20,241 nucleotides of DNA from a virus, in the IMG/VR virus record IMGVR_UViG_3300010354_000892, positions 1-20,241 of that record; one strand, 5' to 3'. This document shows, piece after piece, positions 6,479 through 12,343 of this stretch. The position numbers and the translations under genes are program-made. The first letter of the stretch is position 1; every line of letters starts with the position of its first letter. The notes below the pieces were generated by a model, which worked only from the letters and a program-made list of their open reading frames with translations, was not told the origin of the DNA and did no database searches.

Positions 6479-7577
6479 GGTAATCCTCCTGCTCTGCTAG
6501 TCGAGCCGTGGTGAAGTTATGGGATTCCCAGTTCGACAGTTTCGTCATCTCCACGTCGTTCGTGAGGATGCTGTTAATCTGGACCTTGTAGAGGGCGGGG
6601 CCCACGGCGTGCGGGTAGCGGCGCTCCATGCTCGCGAACCTCTTAGCGAACCGGGTCCGGTACTTCTCCTCTGTGATGAGGTGCTCCAGAAGGTAGTCCC
6701 GGTATTCCAGCCATGAGGTGAACATGAATGGGAGGTCATACACGAAGTAGTCGTCCTTGCCGAGTTTCGCCGCCGTGTCCAGCCCGGAGATCCGGCGGGT
6801 TGCCGCCTCATACGTGGCGGGCTCGATTTCCTGCAGCATGAACAGGGCATGGACGGCGGTCTCATGATGGTAGTTCGAGACCCGCATCTTCCTGACGGGC
6901 ACCCCGTAGCGGTGCATCGCGTCATAATGCGTGTTATAGGTCCAGCCGTGGTCGTGGATCGCCTTCCACACGTCAATGTAAGACCAGTCATAGATTGGGT
7001 GGAAGTTGTAGTGGTCGAGGGGTTTCGAGATCACGTTGCCCCATGTCGCCCACTTATAGGTTGCGCTCCCCGTGGTGGACATGAACCGGACGGGTGACTC
7101 TTCAGCGCGAACCCCGGTGAGGACGGCTGTCGGCGTGTCGGCGAACTCGTGGGCCACGATCGCTTCCATGAGTTTCACGAATCTGTCCACGCCGTAGATG
7201 TTCTCGTGGCGGGCGATCGGGTCCTTCTCCCTAACCCATTCTGCGCCCTCTCCCCAAGCGTCGAGCCATAGGGAATCGGAGGATGTCGCATTCTGCAGCC
7301 GGAACGGGATCTGATACCACCACGGTTCCACGTCCGGTTGGTACATGATGTGCTTCTGGTAGGTGGCGGTTGCCTCGAACTCGCACTCTTGGTCAAGCCA
7401 GAATACGCGCAGGGGGAGGCGACCTTTCTCGCGGGCGACCATCCGGGTCAGTTCGAACACGACAGTGGAGTCCTTGCCGCCCGAGGTCGAGACGATCACG
7501 TTCGGGAACTCATCGAAGATCCATCGGATGCGGTCGAGCGCGGCCTCCAGAACGGTCTCTTTCCTGTAGACCTTCAT
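6462..7577 (-). CDS. IbrA-like PAPS-reductase-family PP-loop protein
   Basis: ATG at 7577 has GAGGGG upstream and overlaps the acetyltransferase stop as ATGA, giving 371 residues; a longer in-frame extension is rejected. The adenylation PP-loop SGGKDS is at 32-37, VFWLDQECEFEAT at 58-70, TGVRAEES at 154-161 and HPIYDWSYIDVWKAI at 193-207, the last typical of the family. The C-terminal third has IbrA-like features (YDAMHRYGVPVRKMRVS). The ECGxH cysteine motif of true assimilatory PAPS reductases is absent, so sulfate assimilation is unlikely. It probably adenylates or thiolates a target, or acts as a regulator with the IbrB-like protein downstream. Confidence 0.88.
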   Translation of the reverse strand: MKVYRKETVLEAALDRIRWIFDEFPNVIVSTSGGKDSTVVFELTRMVAREKGRLPLRVFWLDQECEFEATATYQKHIMYQPDVEPWWYQIPFRLQNATSSDSLWLDAWGEGAEWVREKDPIARHENIYGVDRFVKLMEAIVAHEFADTPTAVLTGVRAEESPVRFMSTTGSATYKWATWGNVISKPLDHYNFHPIYDWSYIDVWKAIHDHGWTYNTHYDAMHRYGVPVRKMRVSNYHHETAVHALFMLQEIEPATYEAATRRISGLDTAAKLGKDDYFVYDLPFMFTSWLEYRDYLLEHLITEEKYRTRFAKRFASMERRYPHAVGPALYKVQINSILTNDVEMTKLSNWESHNFTTARLAEQEDYRGTIA

Positions 7578-7975
7578 AGTCCCCTCACCCGGTAATGGTC
7601 CTTCAGGTCGAAGTGGACAAGCCCGTAGAACCTGTCGCTGTCCATGAGGACGCCTCCGCATCCGAGGTACAGGCGCAGGCTGTTTGGGTTTGTGTAGGCG
7701 ATAGCGAACTGCATTGACATCTCGCGGGAACGGCTTATCTGGTAGCGGATCAGTGTGGCCCCTAGCCCTTGACCCCGGAACAGTGGGCGCACGTACAGGT
7801 TCCTGTACGTTGCCCTGTTGCCGAGATATCGAAGGCCACAGAAGCCTGCGGGCTCGTCGTCCACGTACAGCATGGCGTATTCCGTCTTAGGGACGAACGA
7901 GAGTCCTTCTTTCTTGCCTGCCCCCATGTAGGGCCGGATAACCGCTTCCTCGACTCTTCGAATGTCATGTTTCAC
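7574..7975 (-). CDS. GNAT-family N-acetyltransferase
   Basis: The best start is GTG at 7975, which overlaps the upstream stop as GTGA and gives 133 residues. A TTG at 7999 would add eight. The acetyl-CoA binding motif appears as RNLYVRPLFRGQGLGATLI, where RGQGLG is the Q/RxxGxG/A loop. It is preceded by the beta-strand pair EYAMLYVDDEPAGFCGL and followed by AIAYTNPNSLRLYLGCGGV, the conserved C-terminal part of the fold. The acyl acceptor is unknown: host protein, phage protein or a toxin-like target are all possible. It is embedded between a ParB-fold gene and the PP-loop gene, and its start codon lies inside the parS palindrome. Confidence 0.85.
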   Translation of the reverse strand: MKHDIRRVEEAVIRPYMGAGKKEGLSFVPKTEYAMLYVDDEPAGFCGLRYLGNRATYRNLYVRPLFRGQGLGATLIRYQISRSREMSMQFAIAYTNPNSLRLYLGCGGVLMDSDRFYGLVHFDLKDHYRVRGL

Positions 7976-7983
7976 GTGAAACG
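7968..7983. promoter_or_regulatory. Near-perfect bacterial parS site
   Basis: TGTTTCACGTGAAACG differs from the B. subtilis-type parS consensus (TGTTTCACGTGAAACA) only at the last base. Its inner 14 bp, GTTTCACGTGAAAC (7969-7982), are a perfect palindrome identical to the parS sequence known from Streptomyces and mycobacteria. It straddles the end of ParB-fold gene 1 and the start of the acetyltransferase. Chance of a 16-mer within one mismatch in 20 kb is about 2 in 10,000. Whether host or phage ParB binds it is unknown. Confidence 0.75.
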
Positions 7984-8421
7984 TCCGCACGTCGGGCAAG
8001 GGGCCCCGAATGGGATCTCTGGCAGCGGTTCAGGGTCGGTCGGTGGCTGGAGTGCAGCGAATCCAAAATCGGAGACATCCCATCCCACCGCGTCGAGTTC
8101 GAGTAACTGGTCGGCGAGTACCTGAGGGTCCCAATGGGAGAGTTCGCTCGTCCTGTTGTCTGTGAGGGCGTAGGCGCGGGCCATGTCGTAATCCCAGTCG
8201 GGCGGGACGCGGGTGATCTCGATTTCGCTCCAGCCGAGGGCTCGTGCTGCTTCGAGGGTGCCGTTGCCAGCGATGACGACGTTCTGCCATACCACGAGGG
8301 GGCGCTGTTGCCCGAACATGCTGAGGCTTCCCATGAGTGTTTCGATGTTCCGTTGCGGGTGTCGTCTCGCGTTCTCCGGGTCGGGGATGATCGACCCTAT
8401 TGGCACCTTATGAATCTGCAC
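7972..8421 (-). CDS. ParB/sulfiredoxin-fold protein 1 with C-terminal CPxC
   Basis: The GTG start at 8421 (MQIHKVPIGSIIPDPENARR) has GGAGG 6 nt upstream and lies within the end of the upstream HTH gene, giving 149 residues. It shows the ParB N-terminal-type core: IPDPENARRHP, SLSMFGQQRPLVVWQNVVIAGNGTLEAARALGW, and then AYALTDNRTSELSHWD. GNGTLEAA stands where ParB has GERRxRA. There is no HTH or dimerisation domain. The C-terminus FGAPCPTCGRFT carries a CxxC, like the other short ParB-fold protein at 5226. Such phage proteins are often called ParB-like nucleases. Its stop codon lies inside the parS palindrome. Confidence 0.85.
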   Translation of the reverse strand: MQIHKVPIGSIIPDPENARRHPQRNIETLMGSLSMFGQQRPLVVWQNVVIAGNGTLEAARALGWSEIEITRVPPDWDYDMARAYALTDNRTSELSHWDPQVLADQLLELDAVGWDVSDFGFAALQPPTDPEPLPEIPFGAPCPTCGRFT

Positions 8422-8662
8422 TTGCGGCCTCCGAGCCGCGTGACTCCACAATCCGTTTCACCGTGTTCGGGGTGATCCCGGTTTCCAGAGCGATGCCGTA
8501 CATGCTCCAGCCCCGTTCCATCATGGACGTTACCCGTTCCCGGCGGTCTCGGGAGAGGGCCTTATTCCGTTCGATGTTCCGGGTGATCGTCTCGTTAATG
8601 TCCTTGATAATGTCGAGTTCGGCTCGCTCGTGATCGTTCGGCTTCCTCAGTGGTCTTGGCAT
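8408..8662 (-). CDS. Helix-turn-helix DNA-binding protein, 84 aa
   Basis: ATG at 8662 follows an AGGAG-AGAGGGA purine tract and lies 16 nt inside the end of the RusA-like gene. The product starts MPRPLRKPNDHERAELDII, has a charged helix (NIERNKALSRDRRERV), and then a clear helix-turn-helix, MERGWSMYGIALETGITPNTVKRIVESR, like those of resolvase or sigma-like regulators. A 17-residue N-terminal extension is possible but has a weaker start. It may regulate the operon or help replication or packaging. The sequence supports DNA binding only. Confidence 0.78.
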   Translation of the reverse strand: MPRPLRKPNDHERAELDIIKDINETITRNIERNKALSRDRRERVTSMMERGWSMYGIALETGITPNTVKRIVESRGSEAASADS

Positions 8663-9018
8663 TCCCTCTCTCCTTCGATAATCAGGGTTAGTCTGTCCGG
8701 TCCTCTCAGGCACGGGAGGAACGTGATTTTGCGGACGTAGGTGCCGGTGTCGTCAGGGACGATTCCGGCGTCCACGAGCCCGTCTATTGCCGCCTTGACC
8801 GACGGGTTGCAGGCGGCGGTGTCCTGCAGCCTGCCGCGTGCTTGCGTCGGTTGTGCCGTGATGTCGAGCCATGCCATACGTGGAATCCGCTCCGCTTTGG
8901 CGAGCCACGCGAACGTGTCCCTCCAGTGCTTCACGTGATCGGCCCTGCCCCACCGATTCCCCCGCCTCTCCGCGTTCGTGGTGAGCGGTCTGTTCTCGTA
9001 AGTGAGTTCGAACCGCAT
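8647..9018 (-). CDS. RusA-like Holliday junction resolvase
   Basis: The 123-residue protein starts MRFELTYENRPLTTNAERRG. Its second half contains LQDTAACNPSVKAAIDGLVDAGIVPDDTGTYV and DRLTLIIEGE. This follows the RusA layout: an Asp before a K-containing helix, DGL, then a catalytic DD pair. RusA resolves Holliday junctions, and phage copies may process recombination intermediates before packaging. Here one of the usual N-terminal acidic positions is in LQDTAAC, a divergent form often seen in actinophages, as I recall. Start ATG 9018 has CAGGA 6 nt upstream. Gam and Erf upstream in the operon fit a recombination module. Confidence 0.75.
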   Translation of the reverse strand: MRFELTYENRPLTTNAERRGNRWGRADHVKHWRDTFAWLAKAERIPRMAWLDITAQPTQARGRLQDTAACNPSVKAAIDGLVDAGIVPDDTGTYVRKITFLPCLRGPDRLTLIIEGERECQDH

Positions 9019-9027
9019 GTCCTGAAT

Positions 9028-9375
9028 CTAGCACGCTTGCACCCCTCCTACGGCATCTAACCATACTGTTCCGTATCGGAGTGTTACCGGGATCTCGTCC
9101 GGGTCATCGTTTCGATGGACGAGGAGGCCCTCTTCGTATGCCTGTTCCCGATGAGACTCAACCCACCCGTGGCAGCCGGTTGTGCCCGATCCGCAGAGCA
9201 GAAGGATGTTAGCGGGGCTGTTTATGGTGGGGTCTTTCGAGCCGCCCATTCCCCGAGGCTTTCGGTGGTGGAAACTCCATCGGAGGGAGTCTTGCGTGCC
9301 GCACCGTTCGCACCTGTTCTGCGAGCGATCGGTGACGGAACGGATCGTGGCTTGTGGCATTTTCTGGCGGGTCAT
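9028..9375 (-). CDS. HNH endonuclease
   Basis: ATG at 9375 has AGGAG 8 nt upstream and overlaps the 34-residue zinc-ribbon gene as ATGA, giving 115 residues. The sequence shows RCERCG, then WSFHHRKPRGMGG (the first H of HNH), NSPANILLLCGSGTTGCHGWVESH (N and H of the core plus second Cys pair) and REQAYEEGLLV, a typical HNH end. Zinc is probably held by CERC and the later Cys residues. Free-standing HNH nucleases in phages support terminase-mediated packaging or act as homing enzymes. Position in the replication module leaves the role open. Confidence 0.87.
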   Translation of the reverse strand: MTRQKMPQATIRSVTDRSQNRCERCGTQDSLRWSFHHRKPRGMGGSKDPTINSPANILLLCGSGTTGCHGWVESHREQAYEEGLLVHRNDDPDEIPVTLRYGTVWLDAVGGVQAC

Positions 9376-9476
9376 GCGGGGTCTCCTTCGCAGCATGAGT
9401 GCTTCAGCCCGCAATGGGGGCATCTCCAGCGGCAGCCGATGTTGTCGAATTGCTCCCCGCAGTTCAAGCATTCCAT
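9372..9476 (-). CDS. 34-residue zinc-ribbon micro-protein
   Basis: This short gene lies between two others with no spare bases. Its ATG at 9476 overlaps the upstream stop as TAATG, and its TGA overlaps the HNH ATG as ATGA. The product starts MECLNCGEQFDNIG and contains CxxC, CRWRCPHCGLKHSCC and a short acidic tail, with eight Cys in 34 residues. Two CxxC pairs define a zinc ribbon, and the extra Cys may bind a second metal. I recall similar tiny proteins in actinophage replication regions with no known role. Confidence 0.75.
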   Translation of the reverse strand: MECLNCGEQFDNIGCRWRCPHCGLKHSCCEGDPA

Positions 9477-9790
9477 TAGCGCCTCAGCCTCCGCATTTCC
9501 TCCTTCACGTAGTCCGGCATTGGTATGCCGCCCCCGGACGGTAATGCCATGCGTTCCATCTCCCGGTGCCGCTCATTCCTCCATGCGGTCACAAGATGGG
9601 CGGGCATGAGCATGTCGGTCGTTCGGGCGTAGTGCCAGTTCACGCGGGCGGAAGCCCATTCGTAGGTCATTCCGGGGGCCTCCTGCGAGAACAGGGCGTA
9701 CCACGCTTGAACCTTCACGTCGTCTGTTCCGTGCCGTTGATCGTGCCCGTTCGCGAGGGCGAGGAGGATCGCGGTCTCCGTCTCGTTCAT
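9476..9790 (-). CDS. Replication-associated protein, possible helicase-loader-like
   Basis: ATG at 9790 has AGAGGG 9 nt upstream and overlaps the replication-initiator stop as ATGA. The 104-residue product is helical: MNETETAILLALANGHDQRH, VKVQAWYALFSQEAPGMTY, WASARVNWHYARTTDMLMPA and HLVTAWRNERHREME. This helix pattern, with VQAWY and an HYA...MPAHLV segment, resembles small phage proteins next to replication initiators that are sometimes called helicase loaders. It has no ATPase motif, so the call is by pattern and position. Confidence 0.7.
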   Translation of the reverse strand: MNETETAILLALANGHDQRHGTDDVKVQAWYALFSQEAPGMTYEWASARVNWHYARTTDMLMPAHLVTAWRNERHREMERMALPSGGGIPMPDYVKEEMRRLRR

Positions 9791-10587
9791 GAGATTGCCC
9801 TCTGTTGGCGCTGTGCGTCCCTCTGAGCGGCCCGTTCGATCATGCCCTGTACCTCCGTCACCTTGCGCTCGCTTCGGCCCTCACGGGGCGGCAGAGGGCC
9901 GTCTTGCCACCGCTCACCGTTCAGCCACGTCGCGGGGAGAGCCGTGAATCCTGCCTCCCGGTTCGGATCGTCCCGGTAGCGTGCCGCCCCCGCGATGATA
10001 TCGGAAGCGGGTGCCTTCCGTAGTGCTTTCATCCACGCTCTCCGAGCATGACCCTTGTCGTCTCTTCGGGGATAGGCCTTCCAGAATGAGAGCCATTCGG
10101 GGTCAGAGTCGAGATCGACCGGCTTTTGGACGAGAGAACTGTCTGCTTCAGATATGTCTGTCTTAGGTATGTCTGCTTCCCTATACAACTTTCTTGACGA
10201 CGGTCGTAAAGATTCTTGGGTAGGGGGTGGTAAAGATTCTTGACGACCCCCTGAAGATTCTTGCCACCTGAGGGTGTAGAGATTCGAGGACCGATCGCCC
10301 TTGTCGTCCATGCGGGGCTGTTCTGTCAGCGCCCCTATCCGGGCTAAGACCTCCCTTGCGGCGTCCACCGTCGGGATGCTCACTCCCATTCGATCCGCGA
10401 TTGCCCTCCGCGACGGGAAAGAGGATGCCCGGCCCATTGCGTAGGACTGCAGCACGAGATACAGGCGAACCGCGTTCGCGCTCGCATCCGGGTGGAATAG
10501 AACCCAGTGAGGGATGCGCTCATAGTTAGGCTGTTCGACAGCGAGTTGATGCCCATTCTCGGGCGTGTCGCTGATATTCTCTGTCAT
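9787..10587 (-). CDS. Replication initiator / winged-helix replisome organiser
   Basis: This 266-residue protein starts MTENISDTPENGHQLAVEQP with GGGAG 8 nt before the ATG. Residues 23-90 form a winged helix typical of phage replication proteins (IPHWVLFHPDASANAVRL, then FPSRRAIADRMGVSIPTVDAAREVLARIGAL). A polar linker (109-150) carries three QES repeats. The C-terminal part has FWKAYPRRDDKGHARRAWMKAL and FTALPATWLNGERW, the module shared by phage replication proteins that recruit helicase loaders. The linker is encoded by iteron-like repeats, so the origin may lie inside the gene, as with lambda O. The downstream 104-residue protein is coupled by ATGA. Confidence 0.82.
   Translation of the reverse strand: MTENISDTPENGHQLAVEQPNYERIPHWVLFHPDASANAVRLYLVLQSYAMGRASSFPSRRAIADRMGVSIPTVDAAREVLARIGALTEQPRMDDKGDRSSNLYTLRWQESSGGRQESLPPPTQESLRPSSRKLYREADIPKTDISEADSSLVQKPVDLDSDPEWLSFWKAYPRRDDKGHARRAWMKALRKAPASDIIAGAARYRDDPNREAGFTALPATWLNGERWQDGPLPPREGRSERKVTEVQGMIERAAQRDAQRQQRAIS
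10141..10190. other. AT-richer stretch next to iterons (possible unwinding element)
   Basis: This part of the replication gene is visibly richer in A and T than its flanks and carries its own short repeats: GTCTGCTTC at 10141-10149 and 10171-10179, and ATGTCTG at 10154-10160 and 10169-10175. It lies right beside the iteron-like array. In lambda and similar origins, an AT-rich melting region borders the iterons inside the initiator gene. Confidence 0.4.
10188..10288. repeat. Iteron-like array, putative replication origin
   Basis: The 9-mer AGATTCTTG occurs exactly at 10210-10218, 10234-10242 and 10255-10263. Related copies flank it (ACTTTCTTG at 10188, AGATTCGAG at 10280). Start-to-start spacings are 22, 24, 21 and 25 bp, about two helical turns, so the copies face a similar side of the helix. 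The array lies inside the winged-helix replication gene, encoding its polar QES linker. Coding-level repetition could explain part of it. Confidence 0.5.
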
Positions 10588-10610
10588 ATCGGCTCCCTTC
10601 AGCCGGTCTC

Positions 10611-10639
10611 GCCCCCGGACCCTCCACGGTCGCGGGGGC
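10611..10639 (-). terminator. Strong hairpin between Erf and replication gene
   Basis: In the 57-bp gap after Erf, a 7-bp GC stem (GCCCCCG / CGGGGGC) continues, after a one-base bulge, into a 4-bp GACC/GGTC stem with a 6-nt loop. No T-run follows on the minus strand, and the replication gene follows 23 bp later. It may act as an attenuator, an mRNA processing or stability element, or a weak terminator that lowers replication-gene expression. Confidence 0.45.
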
Positions 10640-10644
10640 TCACA

Positions 10645-11277
10645 CTATCCGTCTATGCGCTGCTTCGCGGCACCGTAGGCGCGTCGGAGCGTCTCCTTCT
10701 CAGCGTTCGAGATGTCGAGGGCTGGAATCTCCTGCGAAATCGCCGCGAGATCCTCCGCCGATTCGGCGTCAGCGAACCGGGCCACGAGATCAGGCACCTT
10801 CGCGCCGTCGGCAGACGGCTTCGCCGCCTTCTGCTGCTTCGGCTCGCCCCGCTCGTAAGACTCCGAATCGGGGTCCGGCTCATCCGTCGGCAGGGTAAGC
10901 GCCTGCAGGAGCGCGGTACGGAAAGCGACAGACATAGCCTTCGGGGTCGCCTTATCGCCGATATCCATTGCCTCGCCCATGACAGAGCACCGGAGCGAAT
11001 CACCCGTCGGCCCGATGAACGTGTAGGCAACCTTCACGATGACGTGTCCCATCGGTTTGCCGCCGCTAGATGTCGCGACTTCGTAGCGGTGATCGAGCAC
11101 CTCCGGCAGAACCACCACTCCGTGCTTGCGGAGGGCAGGCCCGACAGCGTTCACTACAGCGTCGATTCCCCGGAAGTTGAACCGCTGAGACTCGTTGCGA
11201 TCTTTCTTTGCGACTGATTTAACTTCCTCCATGACGTTCGAAAGCGCCTCGTGGATTGCAGGCTTCTGGTCACTCAT
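10645..11277 (-). CDS. erf: ERF-family single-strand annealing protein
   Basis: The 210-residue product starts MSDQKPAIHEALSNVMEEVK. It shows the ERF pattern: VAKKDRNESQRFNFRGIDAVVNAVGPALRKHGVVVLPEV, VIVKVAYTFIGPTGDSLRC, and GEAMDIGDKATPKAMSVAFRTALLQALTLPTDEPDPD. It is a phage annealase that pairs single strands in recombination and concatemer formation. After the ERF domain comes a charged linker and a C-terminal helical segment (DLVARFADAESAEDLAAI). ATG at 11277 overlaps the Gam end by 8 nt, next to a purine-rich ribosome binding site. Gam just upstream and RusA downstream complete a recombination set. No exonuclease is seen in the window. Confidence 0.92.
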   Translation of the reverse strand: MSDQKPAIHEALSNVMEEVKSVAKKDRNESQRFNFRGIDAVVNAVGPALRKHGVVVLPEVLDHRYEVATSSGGKPMGHVIVKVAYTFIGPTGDSLRCSVMGEAMDIGDKATPKAMSVAFRTALLQALTLPTDEPDPDSESYERGEPKQQKAAKPSADGAKVPDLVARFADAESAEDLAAISQEIPALDISNAEKETLRRAYGAAKQRIDG

Positions 11278-11800
11278 CTTCTTCCTCGATTCCCTCTAGG
11301 TCGATAGCGTTCATGTCCGGGTCGATCTTGACTGTTACTCGTTCGGGTACTGGCATAAGGCCGGGGATGACTTCCCCTGTCGTGGGGTCGAGCACGTCCG
11401 CTCCATTCACGACGACGGACTCCTTAATGCGGGCCATGTCAGGGGCATAGGTGACACGAAGAAGATCCTCCCGGTTAGCCCCCTGAGCCCATTCAGTGAA
11501 TGCGCTCTTATCGACTTCTAGCGTCGGAGTCGATTGCCGGGTCGAGACCTTCCCGTCAGGAAGATCCGTAGACTTCCGGCCTCGCGCCCGCTCCTGCATA
11601 GCCCACGCCTGCAGATGCCCGCCATAGAACTCCATTTGACCCTCTAGCGGCTCTGTTACGCGGTCGAGCCATTCCTGTATGCGGCGACCTTCCGCCTCTG
11701 CTAGGGCCTCGTATTGGCTCCTGCGTTGCGCGAGCACGCGGTATTTCCTCATCGCCCACGCCGCCTTCTCCGGCGTGTCGATTCTCAGTTCGTCTGACAT
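11270..11800 (-). CDS. gam: Gam-like host-nuclease inhibitor
   Basis: The preferred start is ATG at 11800 (MSDELRIDTPEKAAWAMRKY), with GGAGG 7 nt upstream, giving 176 residues; a GTG 12 bases earlier is less likely. The protein has a long N-terminal helical region (AAWAMRKYRVLAQRRSQYE, RRIQEWLDRVTEPLEGQMEF), and then GGHLQAWAMQERARGRKST, LPDGKVSTRQSTPTLEVD and an acidic C-terminus. This matches the Mu Gam family, which binds DNA ends and shields them from host exonucleases. It lies directly before Erf with an 8-nt overlap, the usual pairing. Confidence 0.85.
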   Translation of the reverse strand: MSDELRIDTPEKAAWAMRKYRVLAQRRSQYEALAEAEGRRIQEWLDRVTEPLEGQMEFYGGHLQAWAMQERARGRKSTDLPDGKVSTRQSTPTLEVDKSAFTEWAQGANREDLLRVTYAPDMARIKESVVVNGADVLDPTTGEVIPGLMPVPERVTVKIDPDMNAIDLEGIEEEDE

Positions 11801-11952
11801 TCCATCCTCCACTCCAGTTCTCCAGCGGCGACGGCCCGAATAGCCTTATCCATGAAATCTCCCTCATGGGCCCGTTCCGCGAGGATTGAGAGGACCAGCG
11901 GGTCCATTCCCTTCACGATACGGAGCAGGGCTGACAGTTGCCGCGCCGTCAC
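11785..11952 (-). CDS. Small helical hypothetical protein, 55 aa
   Basis: The GTG at 11952 overlaps the upstream stop as GTGA and gives MTARQLSALLRIVKGMDPLV, then LSILAERAHEGDFMDKAIRA and WRMECQTN. The end overlaps the Gam start by 16 nt. It is mostly helical with no motif. The longer open frame upstream is out of register with any start signal and has shadow composition. Function unknown; second gene of the 12275 operon. Confidence 0.65.
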   Translation of the reverse strand: MTARQLSALLRIVKGMDPLVLSILAERAHEGDFMDKAIRAVAAGELEWRMECQTN

Positions 11953-12275
11953 GACAGGGACGCTTCGTAGGCGATTGCGCCGACCTGATCGGCGTACACG
12001 TCCTCCCACTCCTGCTTCCACGTCGTCTTGCCTGCCCGGTGATAGGCGCGGCGAACCACGTAGGTGTCGGCGGAGGTGAGGTGGACGGTAACCCAGTAGC
12101 CGTTGGCTACGGGCAGGAGCACGCCTTCGTGGGCCACGAGCACGCGCCCACCTGAGATTGCCATGACGTTGCCGCGCCCGATCTGATCTACAAGCACCCG
12201 TGCGTTGCACTTGCTGTAGTTATCCGCGGGCTTGTCCGCGTCGATCTTGTATCCGGTGATTTGTACCTGCTTCAT
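11949..12275 (-). CDS. First gene of main operon; hypothetical 108 aa
   Basis: ATG at 12275 follows GAGGGGAAC plus three bases, the same ribosome binding site design as the first gene of the left operon. An upstream open extension would cover the promoter and is rejected. The product begins MKQVQITGYKIDADKPADNY and is beta-rich (NVMAISGGRVLVAHEGVLLP, YWVTVHLTSADTYVVRRAY), with a C-terminal helix. No family is recognised. As the promoter-proximal gene it may be an early regulator, which is inference. Confidence 0.72.
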   Translation of the reverse strand: MKQVQITGYKIDADKPADNYSKCNARVLVDQIGRGNVMAISGGRVLVAHEGVLLPVANGYWVTVHLTSADTYVVRRAYHRAGKTTWKQEWEDVYADQVGAIAYEASLS

Positions 12276-12287
12276 GGGGTTCCCCTC

Positions 12288-12309
12288 TATCGGGCCCCTC
12301 GACCCGATA
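12288..12309 (-). promoter_or_regulatory. 5' leader hairpin of main operon
   Basis: A perfect 7-bp stem (TATCGGG / CCCGATA on the minus strand) encloses the loop TCGAGGGG, starting at about the predicted +1. The ribosome binding site follows within a few bases. The CGAGGGGCC of loop and stem is shared with the hairpin at 1532-1550. The loop exposes a ribosome-binding-like GAGGGG. Confidence 0.55.
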
Positions 12310-12314
12310 CCCCA

Positions 12315-12343
12315 AGAGTAGTGCGTCGCCCCCGTCACGTCAA
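12315..12343 (-). promoter_or_regulatory. Promoter P2 of main operon (TTGACG-17-TACTCT)
   Basis: TTGACG (12338-12343) and TACTCT (12315-12320) on the minus strand are separated by exactly 17 bp. An AT-rich 13-mer, AGAAAAATATTTG (12354-12366), lies 10 bp upstream of the -35 and could act as an UP element or regulator site. The same 13-mer and -35 occur at the left operon. Transcription would start near 12309 and read the recombination, replication and ParB genes. Confidence 0.72.

Noticed and set aside
6965-6990. TTGACG inside the PP-loop gene as a further promoter
   Set aside because: No TANNNT lies 16-18 bp downstream on the minus strand, and it falls in well-conserved coding sequence.
6462-7577. 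Assimilatory PAPS reductase in sulfur metabolism (auxiliary metabolic gene)
   Set aside because: The ECGxH cysteine motif required for reduction is absent, and an IbrB-like partner follows, so a regulatory or modifying role is preferred.
8927-8942. Second parS-like site in the RusA-like gene
   Set aside because: It keeps only the TTCACGTGA core and differs from consensus at five of 16 positions, so it is mentioned as weak support but not called.
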